This document shows, piece by piece, positions 32,801 through 40,711 of a stretch of 64,000 nucleotides of DNA. Source of the stretch: Bacteroidota bacterium (lineage in GTDB: Bacteria > Bacteroidota > Bacteroidia > Chitinophagales > LD1); NCBI GenBank assembly GCA_947479455.1, contig CANJZE010000009.1, positions 62,001-126,000 on the forward strand, written 5' to 3'. A model generated the notes under the pieces. The model made no database searches. It saw nothing but the letters and a program-made list of their open reading frames with translations, and was not told the origin of the DNA. Positions within the stretch are counted from its first letter, which is position 1, and each line of letters begins with the position of its first letter. A program made the position numbers and the translations under genes.

Positions 32801-34137
32801 GAATCTGTTTGCGCACCCCCTGTCCAGGCATACGAATAAACATAAGTGCCGCCAGTTACAGTTGCAGTTAATGTGCCGGTACCCGCACCAGAGCAATTCG
32901 TTTGACTTACATCAGGCACATTCACCACCAGTTGTGTTGGCTCTGTAATAACTACAGTATCTGTACGTGTACATGCAAGGGCATCGGTAGCTGTAAAAAC
33001 ATAAGTGCCCGCTGATAATCCGTTTCGTGTAAGTGTAGTTGGTCCGTCTGTCCAACCATAATTCAATGGAGGGTTTGCAGTTGTTGCTGAAACTGTAACC
33101 GAGCCGTTTGTACCACCAAAGCAGGAAACATTTTGAACAGCCGTTGTAGAAACCTGAAGTGTGCCGGCAAGATTAACGTTTACATCATCTGTAACTACTA
33201 CAGGCGTACCACCTGCACAAGGCAGATAAGTTGCCTTAGCAGTATAAGTTGTGTTACTACCTGGGCAAACATTTACAGTTGCACCTGTTCCTATTGGTGT
33301 TGCTCCATTAAACCAATCAATTGTAACAATCGAAGGGCCATTAGGTGTAAATCGCCATCCTTCGTTTGTGGCATTCCAAACATTGTTATTTCTTCCTGCT
33401 GCCACATAGGCGGTGGTTCCGTTTGCATCCTGAATTCCCAAAGTAGCTAAACCATCGTTCCAACCAGTACAGGCTTCTTTGTCTTTTATGTAAACCTCTA
33501 TTGCATTTGTTGTTTCATACAAAACAATTTGGTGTGTAGCTTCGGTAGTTCCCCAGCAGGAACCGATTAAAAAAATGTCATCGAACATAGGAACTTGATA
33601 ATACGACACCACAAAAATTCTGCATGGAGCAGTGCCAATAATCTGGTACTTAATTGTCCCTCCCAAAGAAGGATCAATATCATGGTACGGGCCCATGATC
33701 GAATTTGTATAGAGTGTGGGAGTAGGAAGTGTAGGGTTCGGTGCTCCGGTTGTTGCCCACGCACAAGTGCCTCCTGCTTCCGAAATATCAAACGTTATTA
33801 ACCCATTTGCTCCAACCACCACCTGCGTGTAAGCCGAATCAAAAAAGCAAAAAGTAAATGGCAGATTAATTACACTAGACCAAATATCATCAATGTTTAC
33901 CAATATAGGAGTTCCGGCAGTATATGAAAATGGAGTGTAAGGAATTGAAGAAACACCGTAAGTTGAAGTATTGCCCGAGTTGAAATAAGTGGCGGTCAAA
34001 TTGGTACAATTGGTTCCGCAGGGCAAGGTTACATCGCCTCCCGCATTTACCTGTGGACATCCCGGTTGAGCGTTGGCAACAGTAAAAAATGAAAGAATAA
34101 TAGAAGCTAAAAGGAATCGGATGTAAAATCGCTTCAT
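29818..34137 (-). CDS. SprB-repeat surface adhesin, T9SS type B (locus 2)
   Basis: 1439 residues. Signal peptide MKRFYIRFLLASIILSFFTVANAQ; an N-terminal jelly-roll-like domain of about 320 residues (SSVINLPFTFCFFDSAYTQVVVGANGLITF, NEGWRFTPNG); then about twelve SprB repeats (roughly 350-1265); a PKD-like linker; and the type B sorting domain in the last 90 residues (FVPNSFSPNGDGNNDMFLVYG, FNRWGELVY, GWDGTYKG, GTVTLIR). Repeats 4-6 and 7-9 resemble each other as blocks, pointing to duplication of a three-repeat module. Predicted role: exported adhesin or gliding track protein. Its PorP/SprF partner is upstream (34276-35301), but a terminator lies between, so each has its own transcript. Confidence 0.95.
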   Translation of the reverse strand: MKRFYIRFLLASIILSFFTVANAQPGCPQVNAGGDVTLPCGTNCTNLTATYFNSGNTSTYGVSSIPYTPFSYTAGTPILVNIDDIWSSVINLPFTFCFFDSAYTQVVVGANGLITFDISEAGGTCAWATTGAPNPTLPTPTLYTNSIMGPYHDIDPSLGGTIKYQIIGTAPCRIFVVSYYQVPMFDDIFLIGSCWGTTEATHQIVLYETTNAIEVYIKDKEACTGWNDGLATLGIQDANGTTAYVAAGRNNNVWNATNEGWRFTPNGPSIVTIDWFNGATPIGTGATVNVCPGSNTTYTAKATYLPCAGGTPVVVTDDVNVNLAGTLQVSTTAVQNVSCFGGTNGSVTVSATTANPPLNYGWTDGPTTLTRNGLSAGTYVFTATDALACTRTDTVVITEPTQLVVNVPDVSQTNCSGAGTGTLTATVTGGTYVYSYAWTGGAQTDSVLNGVAPANYTVTVTDQRGCTASDNATLTINIGGNNVAINNPVVTNVNCFGNNTGSVAISVSGGSGSYTYAWSNLQNTATASALIAGAYSLLVDDGTGCTASATYNITQPTQLVIDSTNVVNIGCSGAVTGNIDVFASGGTPNLNYNWVRLSNSQVYSGSSISGLLPDTYNLTLTDANACSVTGSYQITAVTPLTFTQSQVDPTCNGGSNGTTTISVTTGTAPYNYDWNGTGATLNGTLTGVTAATVNVTITDANCSATATFTLSEPTAVSIALVNTIDVLCNGGNNGAINITTSGGTGAISPGWSNAQTGNAAVNLIAGTYSVIATDQNTCTATASYTINEPTPLVITSADVVTIGCAGGNNGSITAHVAGGTVAYTYSWVEQSNGQTFIDSAITSLAVDNYNLTVTDANACTVTATYAITAITPLTATQSSTNTSCNGGSDGTATVNVTSGTPPYSYSWNGNPATTNTTLTGVSAGTPFVIIADANCTLNINFTITEPSAISITEVSQTAVSCNGGSNGTETVVATGGTPGIAPPYTYLWDYAGQTGVTAIGLPAGSVTVTATDGNNCTASQTFTITEPSIFSASVVTTNAVCYGSPTGSATVTATGGTLPYTYLWINLGTTSSIFGLTMGLYSCTVTDQSGCITTAAGVVNEPADMTFNTSVTPVKCIGDANGTITVDAQGGTSPYTYAATLDGSNFIFANAGLIPGLTIGDYIIIVSDNNGCTKTDTVSVPNATVDSFIASADSTSCYGEQYMDGAAHILTTSIQNGPYQYSVDGGNLQYSGDFYFLTAGAHTIHAVSFNGCESDIPVLVLEPLPILATVNPDTVVLPLGEAHQVQVSYQNATNPSFSWTPAEGLSCIDCANPVASAYRTGDYLVTVSIEHGTSTCYTTAMLHVEVEPHKPVFVPNSFSPNGDGNNDMFLVYGEDIKLVDVKIFNRWGELVYKTNNQLEGWDGTYKGQLQTPQVFTYIAKVTFLNDKKDEKIGTVTLIR

Positions 34138-34214
34138 GAGTGGTGGAATTGTTTCGTTTTATAGATGATATTTTGCTCTGTTTCGTTGTGCGGTCTAAAC
34201 TTTTCTTCCTAACT

Positions 34215-34241
34215 AAAAAAGCACCTTACTTAAGATGCTTT
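34215..34241 (-). terminator. terminator after PorP (locus 2)
   Basis: AAAGCACCTTA and TAAGATGCTTT pair with one mismatch around a tiny loop; on the minus strand six T residues follow. Located 35 bases after the PorP stop and 78 before the adhesin start, it separates the two transcripts. Confidence 0.7.
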
Positions 34242-34275
34242 CTGATTATGCTGGTTTGTACTTATTCTGCTGTAA

Positions 34276-35301
34276 TTAAAAGGTTGGACAATATTTTTCG
34301 TATTGAATAGGTCCCGGCTTTTCTTTCTTGAAAATATAAATTGCCGAAAGCTCAATTCCCCCTTGTGCTTTTGAAGCTGTTCTTAAACTTGAATGGTTTA
34401 CATCGTAGCTGATTCCTACGCGGCAGTTGTAAAATTCGGCTCCTAAATTTAAGATCACCGCATCTTTAATTCTATACCATCCTCCACCAAAAATGGCAAT
34501 GTCATCATTCAGCCAATAGTTCAAACCTAAACCAACATTATACTGTTGTGCATTGGATTGAAGCATGAATAAAAAAGTTGGAGTCATACTGAAAGTATAA
34601 TCGTGGTTTAGGAAAATTTCCATTCCAGCATTTACTTTATACAAATAGTTGATCTTGTTTCTTTCATCGCCCAAAAAAGATTCGCGCGGTTTTGAAAGGT
34701 GATTCATAGCAAATCCCAAGTAGTAACGGAAATTGTCTTTAGGAGCATGGGTCCACATAGCCCCTACATTTACATCGGGATAAAGAATTGATTTACCGCT
34801 GTAGCTTTCACCATTTGAAAGTTGCGTGTTCCATCCATAACCATCTAACTGCGTTTCGAAAACTAAATTTTGCATTTTAATTTGCTTCGATACAATACCG
34901 GCTTGCAAGCCCAATGAAATTCTACCCCGACCATAACGGTCAACTGCTTTGTGATATGCCAACGAAACCATTCCGCTAAAAGTAGTCAAGGCTCCATCGC
35001 CTGCACGATCACAATAAAACATACCTCCAACTCCAAATCCATCGTTACCTAAACGATCGCGCAGCAAAGCTGCATCGCCCGAGAACTGATAGGTTTGATA
35101 AGGAGCTACTAAACCAAGCGTAGGAATAGTAAACCATTGATTGCGATAGTTGGCTGCTAAACGAAACATACCATTGATGTTTCCGGTCAACGCAGGATTA
35201 AGCGTTAATGGCGAAGCGTAGTATTGCGAAAAGTGAATGTCTTGCGCTAAAGCGGTAGCCGAAATTGCGAGGGCTAAAAATGCGGAGTAAATTTTTCTCA
35301 T
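34276..35301 (-). CDS. PorP/SprF family T9SS outer-membrane protein (locus 2)
   Basis: 341 residues. Signal peptide MRKIYSAFLALAISATALAQ, then the family opening DIHFSQYYASPLTLNPALTGNINGMFRLAANYRNQW. About a dozen amphipathic strands follow, with GVGGMFYCDRAGDG and YYLGFAMNHLSKPRESFLGDERN, typical of the barrel, and a C-terminus GPIQYEKYCPTF. Probable partner of the adhesin at 29818-34137. Unlike loci 1 and 3, the barrel gene here precedes its adhesin. A clear promoter lies 27 bases upstream. Confidence 0.93.
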   Translation of the reverse strand: MRKIYSAFLALAISATALAQDIHFSQYYASPLTLNPALTGNINGMFRLAANYRNQWFTIPTLGLVAPYQTYQFSGDAALLRDRLGNDGFGVGGMFYCDRAGDGALTTFSGMVSLAYHKAVDRYGRGRISLGLQAGIVSKQIKMQNLVFETQLDGYGWNTQLSNGESYSGKSILYPDVNVGAMWTHAPKDNFRYYLGFAMNHLSKPRESFLGDERNKINYLYKVNAGMEIFLNHDYTFSMTPTFLFMLQSNAQQYNVGLGLNYWLNDDIAIFGGGWYRIKDAVILNLGAEFYNCRVGISYDVNHSSLRTASKAQGGIELSAIYIFKKEKPGPIQYEKYCPTF

Positions 35302-35327
35302 GCCAAACAGTTTGAATTATGGACTGA

Positions 35328-35357
35328 TAAAAGTAGATAAATATACCTCTCTTCCAA
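35328..35357 (-). promoter_or_regulatory. promoter of PorP (locus 2)
   Basis: On the minus strand: TTG (35357-35355), a 19-base spacer and TACTTTTA (35335-35328), seven of eight to TAnnTTTG. The ATG at 35301 is 26 bases after the box. Confidence 0.5.
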
Positions 35358-35386
35358 ACCCGATATTAAAAATAAAGATGCCGTTT

Positions 35387-36301
35387 TTAAGAAAATCGTT
35401 GTGTAATGTTTTTAAGCAGATTCGTTTGCAGATTATAGAAAGTTTCGGGGCTTGCTCCAAAGCCCTCATAAAATCGCGCAACACCCGCAATGCTTGAGCC
35501 CTCGAAATCGAGAACAAGATTTTTAGAAGCATATTCTTTTATGATTTGCGAAAAAAGAAAATGAGAAGCACCACTCTTTTTTCCTTCAGTTGAAGAAGTG
35601 TTGATGATATTGATGATTCTGTTTTTATGCTTGATCAACAAACAGGCAGCCATCGGCTTACCCGCTTGATCTGAAACTGCAAGGAACATTCCAGCGCTTT
35701 TTTTCGAAACTACTTCTGTGAGTTGTTTGAAAATTTTTTCGTGTTGGGGCTTGAAATTTTCTTTTGCACGATTGATATTTTGCAAATAGAATTCTTGAAA
35801 ATCTTTTACCGAAGCAATTTCCTCAAACAACATTCCAGCCTTAGTAGCTTTTGAAATATTTCGTTTATGGTTTTCGGAATATTTTTTTTCGATGGAAGAA
35901 AAGGATGCACTTAAATCGAGCAGTAAATTTTTCTTTGGCAAAAGATGAAACTGTTCGCTTACATTTTTTGCCGAATGATTGAGGTTGATATGCGCGTAGA
36001 GGTATTTGCTCGTTACATAACTCAAAAACTCTGTTTGGATTTTTGGATCAACACTTTTTCCAAAAACGCCCAGCTGTTGACAATAATACGGCTGATACAA
36101 ACAAGGCACTCCAAACTTTCGCAGCCAAACCAATGGCATTACAAACTCATAATCGTTGAACACAAGCGCGTCCCAGTTTTCGGCAACAGAATCTAAATAC
36201 CAGGTTAGCGCGTAAGGCAAACTATTCACCGCATTCTCAATGCAAGAATTCCATTTGGCTTCATCAATTTCTTTGCGCTTTATAAAATGAAGTTGGCTCA
36301 C
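35387..36301 (-). CDS. FemAB/GNAT-like acyltransferase
   Basis: 304 residues. The C-terminal half has the GNAT-type core seen in FemAB and Acetyltransf_6 proteins: FSSIEKKYSENHKRNISKATKAGM (acyl-acceptor helix), SAGMFLAVSDQAGKPMAACLLIKHKNRIINIINTSSTEGKKSGASHFLFSQIIKEYA, and LDFEGSSIAGVARFYEGFGASPETFYN. The N-terminal half (SLPYALTWYLDSVAENWDALV) resembles the first FemAB lobe. Start overlaps the stop of the deacetylase-like gene by four bases, and a 3HCDH-like gene lies before that, so the three form an operon. The context suggests modification of a surface glycan or peptide; the substrate is unknown. Confidence 0.75.
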   Translation of the reverse strand: MSQLHFIKRKEIDEAKWNSCIENAVNSLPYALTWYLDSVAENWDALVFNDYEFVMPLVWLRKFGVPCLYQPYYCQQLGVFGKSVDPKIQTEFLSYVTSKYLYAHINLNHSAKNVSEQFHLLPKKNLLLDLSASFSSIEKKYSENHKRNISKATKAGMLFEEIASVKDFQEFYLQNINRAKENFKPQHEKIFKQLTEVVSKKSAGMFLAVSDQAGKPMAACLLIKHKNRIINIINTSSTEGKKSGASHFLFSQIIKEYASKNLVLDFEGSSIAGVARFYEGFGASPETFYNLQTNLLKNITQRFS

Positions 36302-37626
36302 TGTTGCTTCATTAGTTCTGCGGCTTCATAAGCCACGGTTTCAAAAACACTTCTCCAACCTTTCCATTCTTTCTCTTCGGTAAAGGAACTGTTGTGCCAA
36401 ATGCCAATCATGGTGCCACCCACTTCATGCACACTTTTCATCAACTGCCGAATTTTTTCAAGTGAGTTTTCGGTGTTCGTTCTATAATAATGGGTGAAGG
36501 TGGCGTCCATAAATGTAAAAGGAAAAATGCGAAGAGAAGTTTGGTCATTGGTGCGCACATTGAAAAAATAAAATGGTGTACACATGCCCGCACGAAAGCC
36601 TGAATGTGCTGCGTACCCGAGAGAATAATCTTCAGCCATGCCATGCTTTACTAAACGCGGATACGAAGATTGCACGTGAAAACGCAAATAATGATACCGA
36701 TTTATCGTAGGTCTTTTACCAATGATTTGTTCCAGACGGTTAATTTCTAATTGGCTTTTAGAAGAAGAAATGTGGCTCTTAAAAGAGAGATGAATGCCTG
36801 TTTCTGTTTTTTTTGAAATATCTTGAATGAGTTCAATAAATTTAGGATTATCGGGAGCAATGTTTTTATCGAAACGCGATTCATCGGCAACCAGAAAAAA
36901 AAATTTAGTGGGTATACCATTTTCGTTACACACTTTAAAAATATAATCGTACGTATCGAAAGGATCTTTAACCCTGCCACTAAGAACCAATGCTCGTTTT
37001 CGTAAATCTTTCATGTCAGATAGAAAGAATGATTTCATAAACCCCCCTAAGTTTCGTCTAAGCCCTTTCTCTAAATACGAGTACGCCATATCAATATCAA
37101 AAGTAGCCTGGTACTCAAACTTTGTTTTTTTGTAAACGAGCGATGGAAATTTTTCGGAAAACATTTTCTGCAATTCCTTGGCATATAGATTTACCATGGG
37201 CTTATGCAAAAAACCTGCTTTCTGATTCATGCTTTGACTACCTCGGTAACGGTCGTATTTATCGAGTTTGCTCGGCAAGTATTCTTCATAACGCGTAACC
37301 ATAAAAAATGCCGATGCAAAAAGGTCGAAAGGAAGAGATGAGGTGGTTTTATAAACCGGAAAAAATCCATGAAGGCGACCATGTTCACAAAAATTGATGG
37401 GTTGTGGTTTTATTTCAGTTTCGAACAACAAGGAAACAGCCTCAAAAAATATTTCGCTGCCAATTGGTTCAGCTCCGTATGAAAATTTAGGTAAGGTTGA
37501 ATTTGAAAACGATTCTTTGTCTGCTGTTATTTCATATTCCAATCCCATCAAATCGGTCAGCACCAAATCAAAAATGTATTTGAGGCGTTTCGATTTTTGT
37601 TCAGTAAATATTAGCAGTTTGTTCAT
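36298..37626 (-). CDS. polysaccharide deacetylase-like protein with DUF7033-type N-terminus
   Basis: 442 residues. The N-terminal 180 or so fit the DUF7033 layout (ending in VYKTTSSLPFDLFASAFFMVTRYEEYLPSKLDKYDRYRGSQSMN). The second part is a NodB-like barrel: FEYQATFDIDMAYSYL contains the D-x-D expected of the metal site, then GIPTKFFFLVADESRFDKN, ETGIHLSFKSHISSSKSQLEINRLEQIIGKRP (H of the metal site) and GTMIGIWHNSSF. Such proteins are common in Bacteroidota and probably deacetylate or bind a cell-wall or surface polysaccharide. No signal peptide. Middle gene of a three-gene operon with an acyltransferase (overlapping) and a 3HCDH-like protein (one base apart). Confidence 0.82.
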   Translation of the reverse strand: MNKLLIFTEQKSKRLKYIFDLVLTDLMGLEYEITADKESFSNSTLPKFSYGAEPIGSEIFFEAVSLLFETEIKPQPINFCEHGRLHGFFPVYKTTSSLPFDLFASAFFMVTRYEEYLPSKLDKYDRYRGSQSMNQKAGFLHKPMVNLYAKELQKMFSEKFPSLVYKKTKFEYQATFDIDMAYSYLEKGLRRNLGGFMKSFFLSDMKDLRKRALVLSGRVKDPFDTYDYIFKVCNENGIPTKFFFLVADESRFDKNIAPDNPKFIELIQDISKKTETGIHLSFKSHISSSKSQLEINRLEQIIGKRPTINRYHYLRFHVQSSYPRLVKHGMAEDYSLGYAAHSGFRAGMCTPFYFFNVRTNDQTSLRIFPFTFMDATFTHYYRTNTENSLEKIRQLMKSVHEVGGTMIGIWHNSSFTEEKEWKGWRSVFETVAYEAAELMKQQ

Positions 37627-37627
37627 G

Positions 37628-38356
37628 CTATGATTTTAACCACTCCTCATCTGCCGAGGCAATAGTTTCCTTTTTCTTCTTGTAAAAAGTTTCGTTACGC
37701 AGGTATTTTGTTTTCAGCAGCGGACAAATTTTATAGCGCTCATCTTTTGTGTCTTCATACAAAACCGCCAACGTTTCAAATACATTGGTGATTCCAATTT
37801 TATCGCACCATTCAAACGGACCAAAAGGATAGTTGGTTCCCAATTTCATAGCCGTGTCAATGTCTTCAATGCTTGCTGTTCCCTCTTGCAAAGTGTAACA
37901 CGCTTCATTAATAATCATGAAAATAATTCGAGGTTTCACCAATCCTACACGGTCTTCAACCGTTCTAAATTCAATGCCGAACGCTTTCATTAATTTTTCG
38001 AGTTCTGGTGTTTCAAATTTTCTGTAAAGCGAAACTTCCCACAGCGACTGACCGATAAAACCCGGAAGTGCATTGATGCCAAACAAGCGACATTTTATTT
38101 TTGAACCCGAAGCATAAACTGCTTCATTCAAACTGAGTTTAACTGCGTTTACAAAAACAGGAACATCTTTAAGCGATGCGTAATGCTCAATGGCGGACGG
38201 GTCATCATCAAAATTTAAATCGAAAATACAATCGTAGTCTTTGTAATCTTCGTCTTCATCGCCATCGCTGAAATCAATTTCCAATGTCTTGTTCATCGAA
38301 AGTTTTTCTCTCAGCAATTGCGCGCGACTTTCTTCTCCTGTCAACAGTATCTTCAT
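37628..38356 (-). CDS. 3-hydroxyacyl-CoA dehydrogenase-like protein with degenerate NAD domain
   Basis: 242 residues. The C-terminal half carries the complete 3HCDH C-terminal signature: IIFMIINEACYTLQEGTASIEDIDTAMKLGTNYPFGPFEWCDKIGI. The N-terminal half is short and lacks the Rossmann GxGxxG (it begins MKILLTGEESRAQ), and instead has an acidic stretch (FSDGDEDEDYKDYDCIFDLNFDDD). It may therefore bind acyl-CoA without normal dehydrogenase chemistry, or use a diverged cofactor site. First gene of the operon with the deacetylase-like and acyltransferase genes; divergent from ridA across 35 bases. Confidence 0.78.
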   Translation of the reverse strand: MKILLTGEESRAQLLREKLSMNKTLEIDFSDGDEDEDYKDYDCIFDLNFDDDPSAIEHYASLKDVPVFVNAVKLSLNEAVYASGSKIKCRLFGINALPGFIGQSLWEVSLYRKFETPELEKLMKAFGIEFRTVEDRVGLVKPRIIFMIINEACYTLQEGTASIEDIDTAMKLGTNYPFGPFEWCDKIGITNVFETLAVLYEDTKDERYKICPLLKTKYLRNETFYKKKKETIASADEEWLKS

Positions 38357-38364
38357 AGAGTTTT

Positions 38365-38372
38365 TACATTCG
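38365..38372 (+). promoter_or_regulatory. possible -7 element of ridA
   Basis: TACATTCG, preceded by TTTT, matches TAnnTTTG at seven of eight. The same octamer occurs 21 bases before the small membrane protein gene (5291-5298). No -33 TTG is present at the usual distance. Confidence 0.3.
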
Positions 38373-38391
38373 AAGTGAAAATAATTTTTTT

Positions 38392-38775
38392 ATGAACAAG
38401 CAAATCATTCAAACCGAAAACGCTCCTGCTGCTATTGGTCCTTATTCGCAAGCAGTAAAAGCTGGTGGGTTTATTTTTCTCTCAGGTCAAATAGCCATTG
38501 ACCCAGCAACCGGAAATTTGGAACAAGCAGATATTGAAACTGAAACACATCGCGTAATGAAAAATATAGAAGCAATTTTAGAACAAGCGAATTTGAAATT
38601 GGAAAACATAGTGAAGGCAACTATTTTTTTAAAAAGCATGGACGACTTTGCAAAAGTAAATTCAGTTTACTCCGCTTATTTTAAATCTGAGTTTCCAGCG
38701 CGCGAAACTGTTGAAGTTTCGCGCCTTCCTAAAAATGTAAACATTGAAATTAGTGTGATTGCGTTTGCTTCGTAG
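38392..38775 (+). CDS. ridA: RidA family enamine/imine deaminase
   Basis: 127 residues, standard RidA length. Hydrolyses reactive 2-aminoacrylate and related enamines released by PLP enzymes. Motifs: NAPAAIGPYSQAVKAGGFIFLSGQIAIDPATG at the N-terminus, VKATIFLKSMDDFAKVNSVYSAYF in the middle, and FPARETVEVSRLPKNVNIEISVIA at the end with R104 and E119, the substrate-binding Arg and Glu of active RidA. The 3' end overlaps the convergent DMT transporter gene by 26 bases. Cytoplasmic trimer by family analogy. Confidence 0.95.
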   Translation: MNKQIIQTENAPAAIGPYSQAVKAGGFIFLSGQIAIDPATGNLEQADIETETHRVMKNIEAILEQANLKLENIVKATIFLKSMDDFAKVNSVYSAYFKSEFPARETVEVSRLPKNVNIEISVIAFAS

Positions 38776-39637
38776 TGAAGTAAACTCCAGTCAAGATCAT
38801 TGCCATTCCGCCTAACTGAAAAACAGAAAGTACCTCGCCATCGAGCAATCCAAGCGTTACGGCAAGCACAGGAATAATGTATGTAACGCTTGCTCCGAAA
38901 AGTGCATCGGTGCGTTGCACCAAATAATAAAAGAGCAGCCAGGCAATCAACGTTCCGAAAATGGCTAGAAATAAAACACTGATGAGTGAAAGACTAAATC
39001 CTGTGGCTAAAATTTTTGTTGGAGCTTCCGTCATAAACAAACCGCAAAGTGCAGGAATACCAACCATCATCATGGCCATTGAAGTAGTGTAAATAGGGTT
39101 TTGGCTTTGCAGTTTTTGCTTCATCAAATTGGTGCTCATGCCATAGCAAAATGTAGCGAGTATGGGAAGTGAAGTGTAAAGAATGTCTACATTATAATCG
39201 CCATTGCCTTTTCCGAGAACTAACACCAAGGCACCTAAAAAGCCAATGAAAACCCCCAGCGTTTTTTGTTTCGTAATTTCTACTTTGAAAAGGAAATAAC
39301 CTACAATCAATGTCCAAAGTGGTGAAAGAGAATTGATGATGCCGTTAATGGCGCTTCCGCTTTTTGTCATGGAAAGCGCAAACAAAAATGCAGGCGCACC
39401 GCTACCAAAAATTCCTGAGAGAAAAACCACAAAATATTTTTCGCGCGGAATAGTTCTAAATGCCCAAAACAAAAACGGTGTAGATGCGAGAAACGAAATA
39501 CTCACGCGCAAGCACGCCAACTCAACTGGTGAAAAAAGAATCAATCCCTTTTTGATTAGAATATAACTGCTGCCCCAAATGACGGTCAACAAGCCCAGTA
39601 AAATGAAATTGAGAAAGTTGTGATGTGAGTTTGCCAA
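38750..39637 (-). CDS. EamA/DMT family transporter
   Basis: 295 residues with ten predicted membrane helices arranged as two EamA repeats: LLGLLTVIWGSSYILIKKGL (TM1) through FFLVLVLGKG, and LPILATFCYGMSTNLMKQKL through VTYIIPVLAVTLGLLDGEVLS. W-G-S-S-Y near the start and the GxxxxxxxL-PV-A pattern near the end are typical. Exports or imports a small metabolite; the substrate is unknown. The 3' end overlaps ridA; upstream, 15 bases away on the same strand, is the pseudouridine synthase gene. Confidence 0.9.
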   Translation of the reverse strand: MANSHHNFLNFILLGLLTVIWGSSYILIKKGLILFSPVELACLRVSISFLASTPFLFWAFRTIPREKYFVVFLSGIFGSGAPAFLFALSMTKSGSAINGIINSLSPLWTLIVGYFLFKVEITKQKTLGVFIGFLGALVLVLGKGNGDYNVDILYTSLPILATFCYGMSTNLMKQKLQSQNPIYTTSMAMMMVGIPALCGLFMTEAPTKILATGFSLSLISVLFLAIFGTLIAWLLFYYLVQRTDALFGASVTYIIPVLAVTLGLLDGEVLSVFQLGGMAMILTGVYFTTKQTQSH

Positions 39638-39652
39638 TGCGAAAAAAGAATT

Positions 39653-40651
39653 TTAGATGAAGTGCTTCAACAAGCGCACTTCTTCTTCGCTCAAAAATTT
39701 CCATCGACCACGCGGCACATCTTTTTTGGTAAGACCCGCAAAAAAAACACGGTCGAGTTTCAACACTTCATAATCGAGTGCTTCGAAAAGTCTTCTTATA
39801 AATCTGTTTTTGCCGGTATGAATTTCAATACCTACTTCAGCTTTATTCTTTGGATTAGGTAGCGCTATTTCGTCTATTTCTGCAATACCATCTTCGAGCA
39901 CCACACCGCCTTCAGCTATTTTATTGAAATCTTCCATACGCAATTTCTTGTCAAGCGTTACATGATAAACTTTGCGCACTTCGGTGCTCGGGTGTGTCAA
40001 TTTCTGCGCTAACTCTCCATCGTTGGTTATCAGCAAAACGCCTGTAGTGTTTCTGTCCAATCTGCCTACAGGATAAAGACGCGGTTTTTGAAGCGAAGTA
40101 ATTTGCTCATAAGCACCACGCAAAAGTTGCATCACCGTTTTGCGGTCTTTCTCATCTTTCAATGTGGTGATATAATCTTTCGGCTTGTTCAGTAGCAGGT
40201 AATATTTTTTCTCGAGCGAAAGCGACTTTTTATCAAACTGCACTTTGTCTTTCAACTTCACTTTGTAACCCATTTCGGTTACTACAACTCCGTTCACTGT
40301 TACACGACCTTCTTTAATTAATTCATCGGCTGCTCTGCGCGATGCCACACCCGCGTGCGACAAATATTTGTTCAGGCGAATTTCATCCGAAACTTTTTGT
40401 TCTTCTGAAAAAATGCCGTCTGCATCAATGTGTTCACCCTTTGGAGAAGAATATTTTTTGTTTCCGAGCCCAACTGTTTCAGCTATTTTTTTCTTTTCAA
40501 TTCTTTTTTTGTCGGAAGCCGCAGCGGTTTCAAAATATTTTTTAGCCACCGCTTCCATAGCAGGATTTCCTTTCCGTTTTACTTTCTTGAAAGGAATAGA
40601 AGATGTTTTGCTTTCGCGCTTCGGAGACTTGTCTGTTGGTTTTTTCTGCAC
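39653..40651 (-). CDS. RluB/RsuA family rRNA pseudouridine synthase
   Basis: 332 residues. The first 85 or so are a lysine-rich extension (KRESKTSSIPFKKVKRKGN, KKRIEKKKIAE) probably for RNA contact. The S4 domain follows (IRLNKYLSHAGVASRRAADELIKEGRVTVNGVVV, 91-124), then the RsuA-type catalytic domain with YLLLNKPKDYITTL and the active Asp D199 in YPVGRLDRNTTGVLLITNDGEL. Converts a uridine in 23S (RluB) or 16S (RsuA) rRNA to pseudouridine; the basic extension and S4 domain fit RluB better. Cytoplasmic. Confidence 0.92.
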   Translation of the reverse strand: MQKKPTDKSPKRESKTSSIPFKKVKRKGNPAMEAVAKKYFETAAASDKKRIEKKKIAETVGLGNKKYSSPKGEHIDADGIFSEEQKVSDEIRLNKYLSHAGVASRRAADELIKEGRVTVNGVVVTEMGYKVKLKDKVQFDKKSLSLEKKYYLLLNKPKDYITTLKDEKDRKTVMQLLRGAYEQITSLQKPRLYPVGRLDRNTTGVLLITNDGELAQKLTHPSTEVRKVYHVTLDKKLRMEDFNKIAEGGVVLEDGIAEIDEIALPNPKNKAEVGIEIHTGKNRFIRRLFEALDYEVLKLDRVFFAGLTKKDVPRGRWKFLSEEEVRLLKHFI

Positions 40652-40711
40652 GAGGGTAAATATAGAAACAGTTATGAGTTGCAGATGAAGTCGGAATTAT
40701 TTTTGTCCGAA

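Noticed and set aside
16710-34137. Regularly repeated DNA that might be taken for a CRISPR-like or satellite array
   Set aside because: The periodicity (about 225-235 bases) is that of SprB protein repeats in open frames with diverged codons; there are no short identical repeats with unique spacers.
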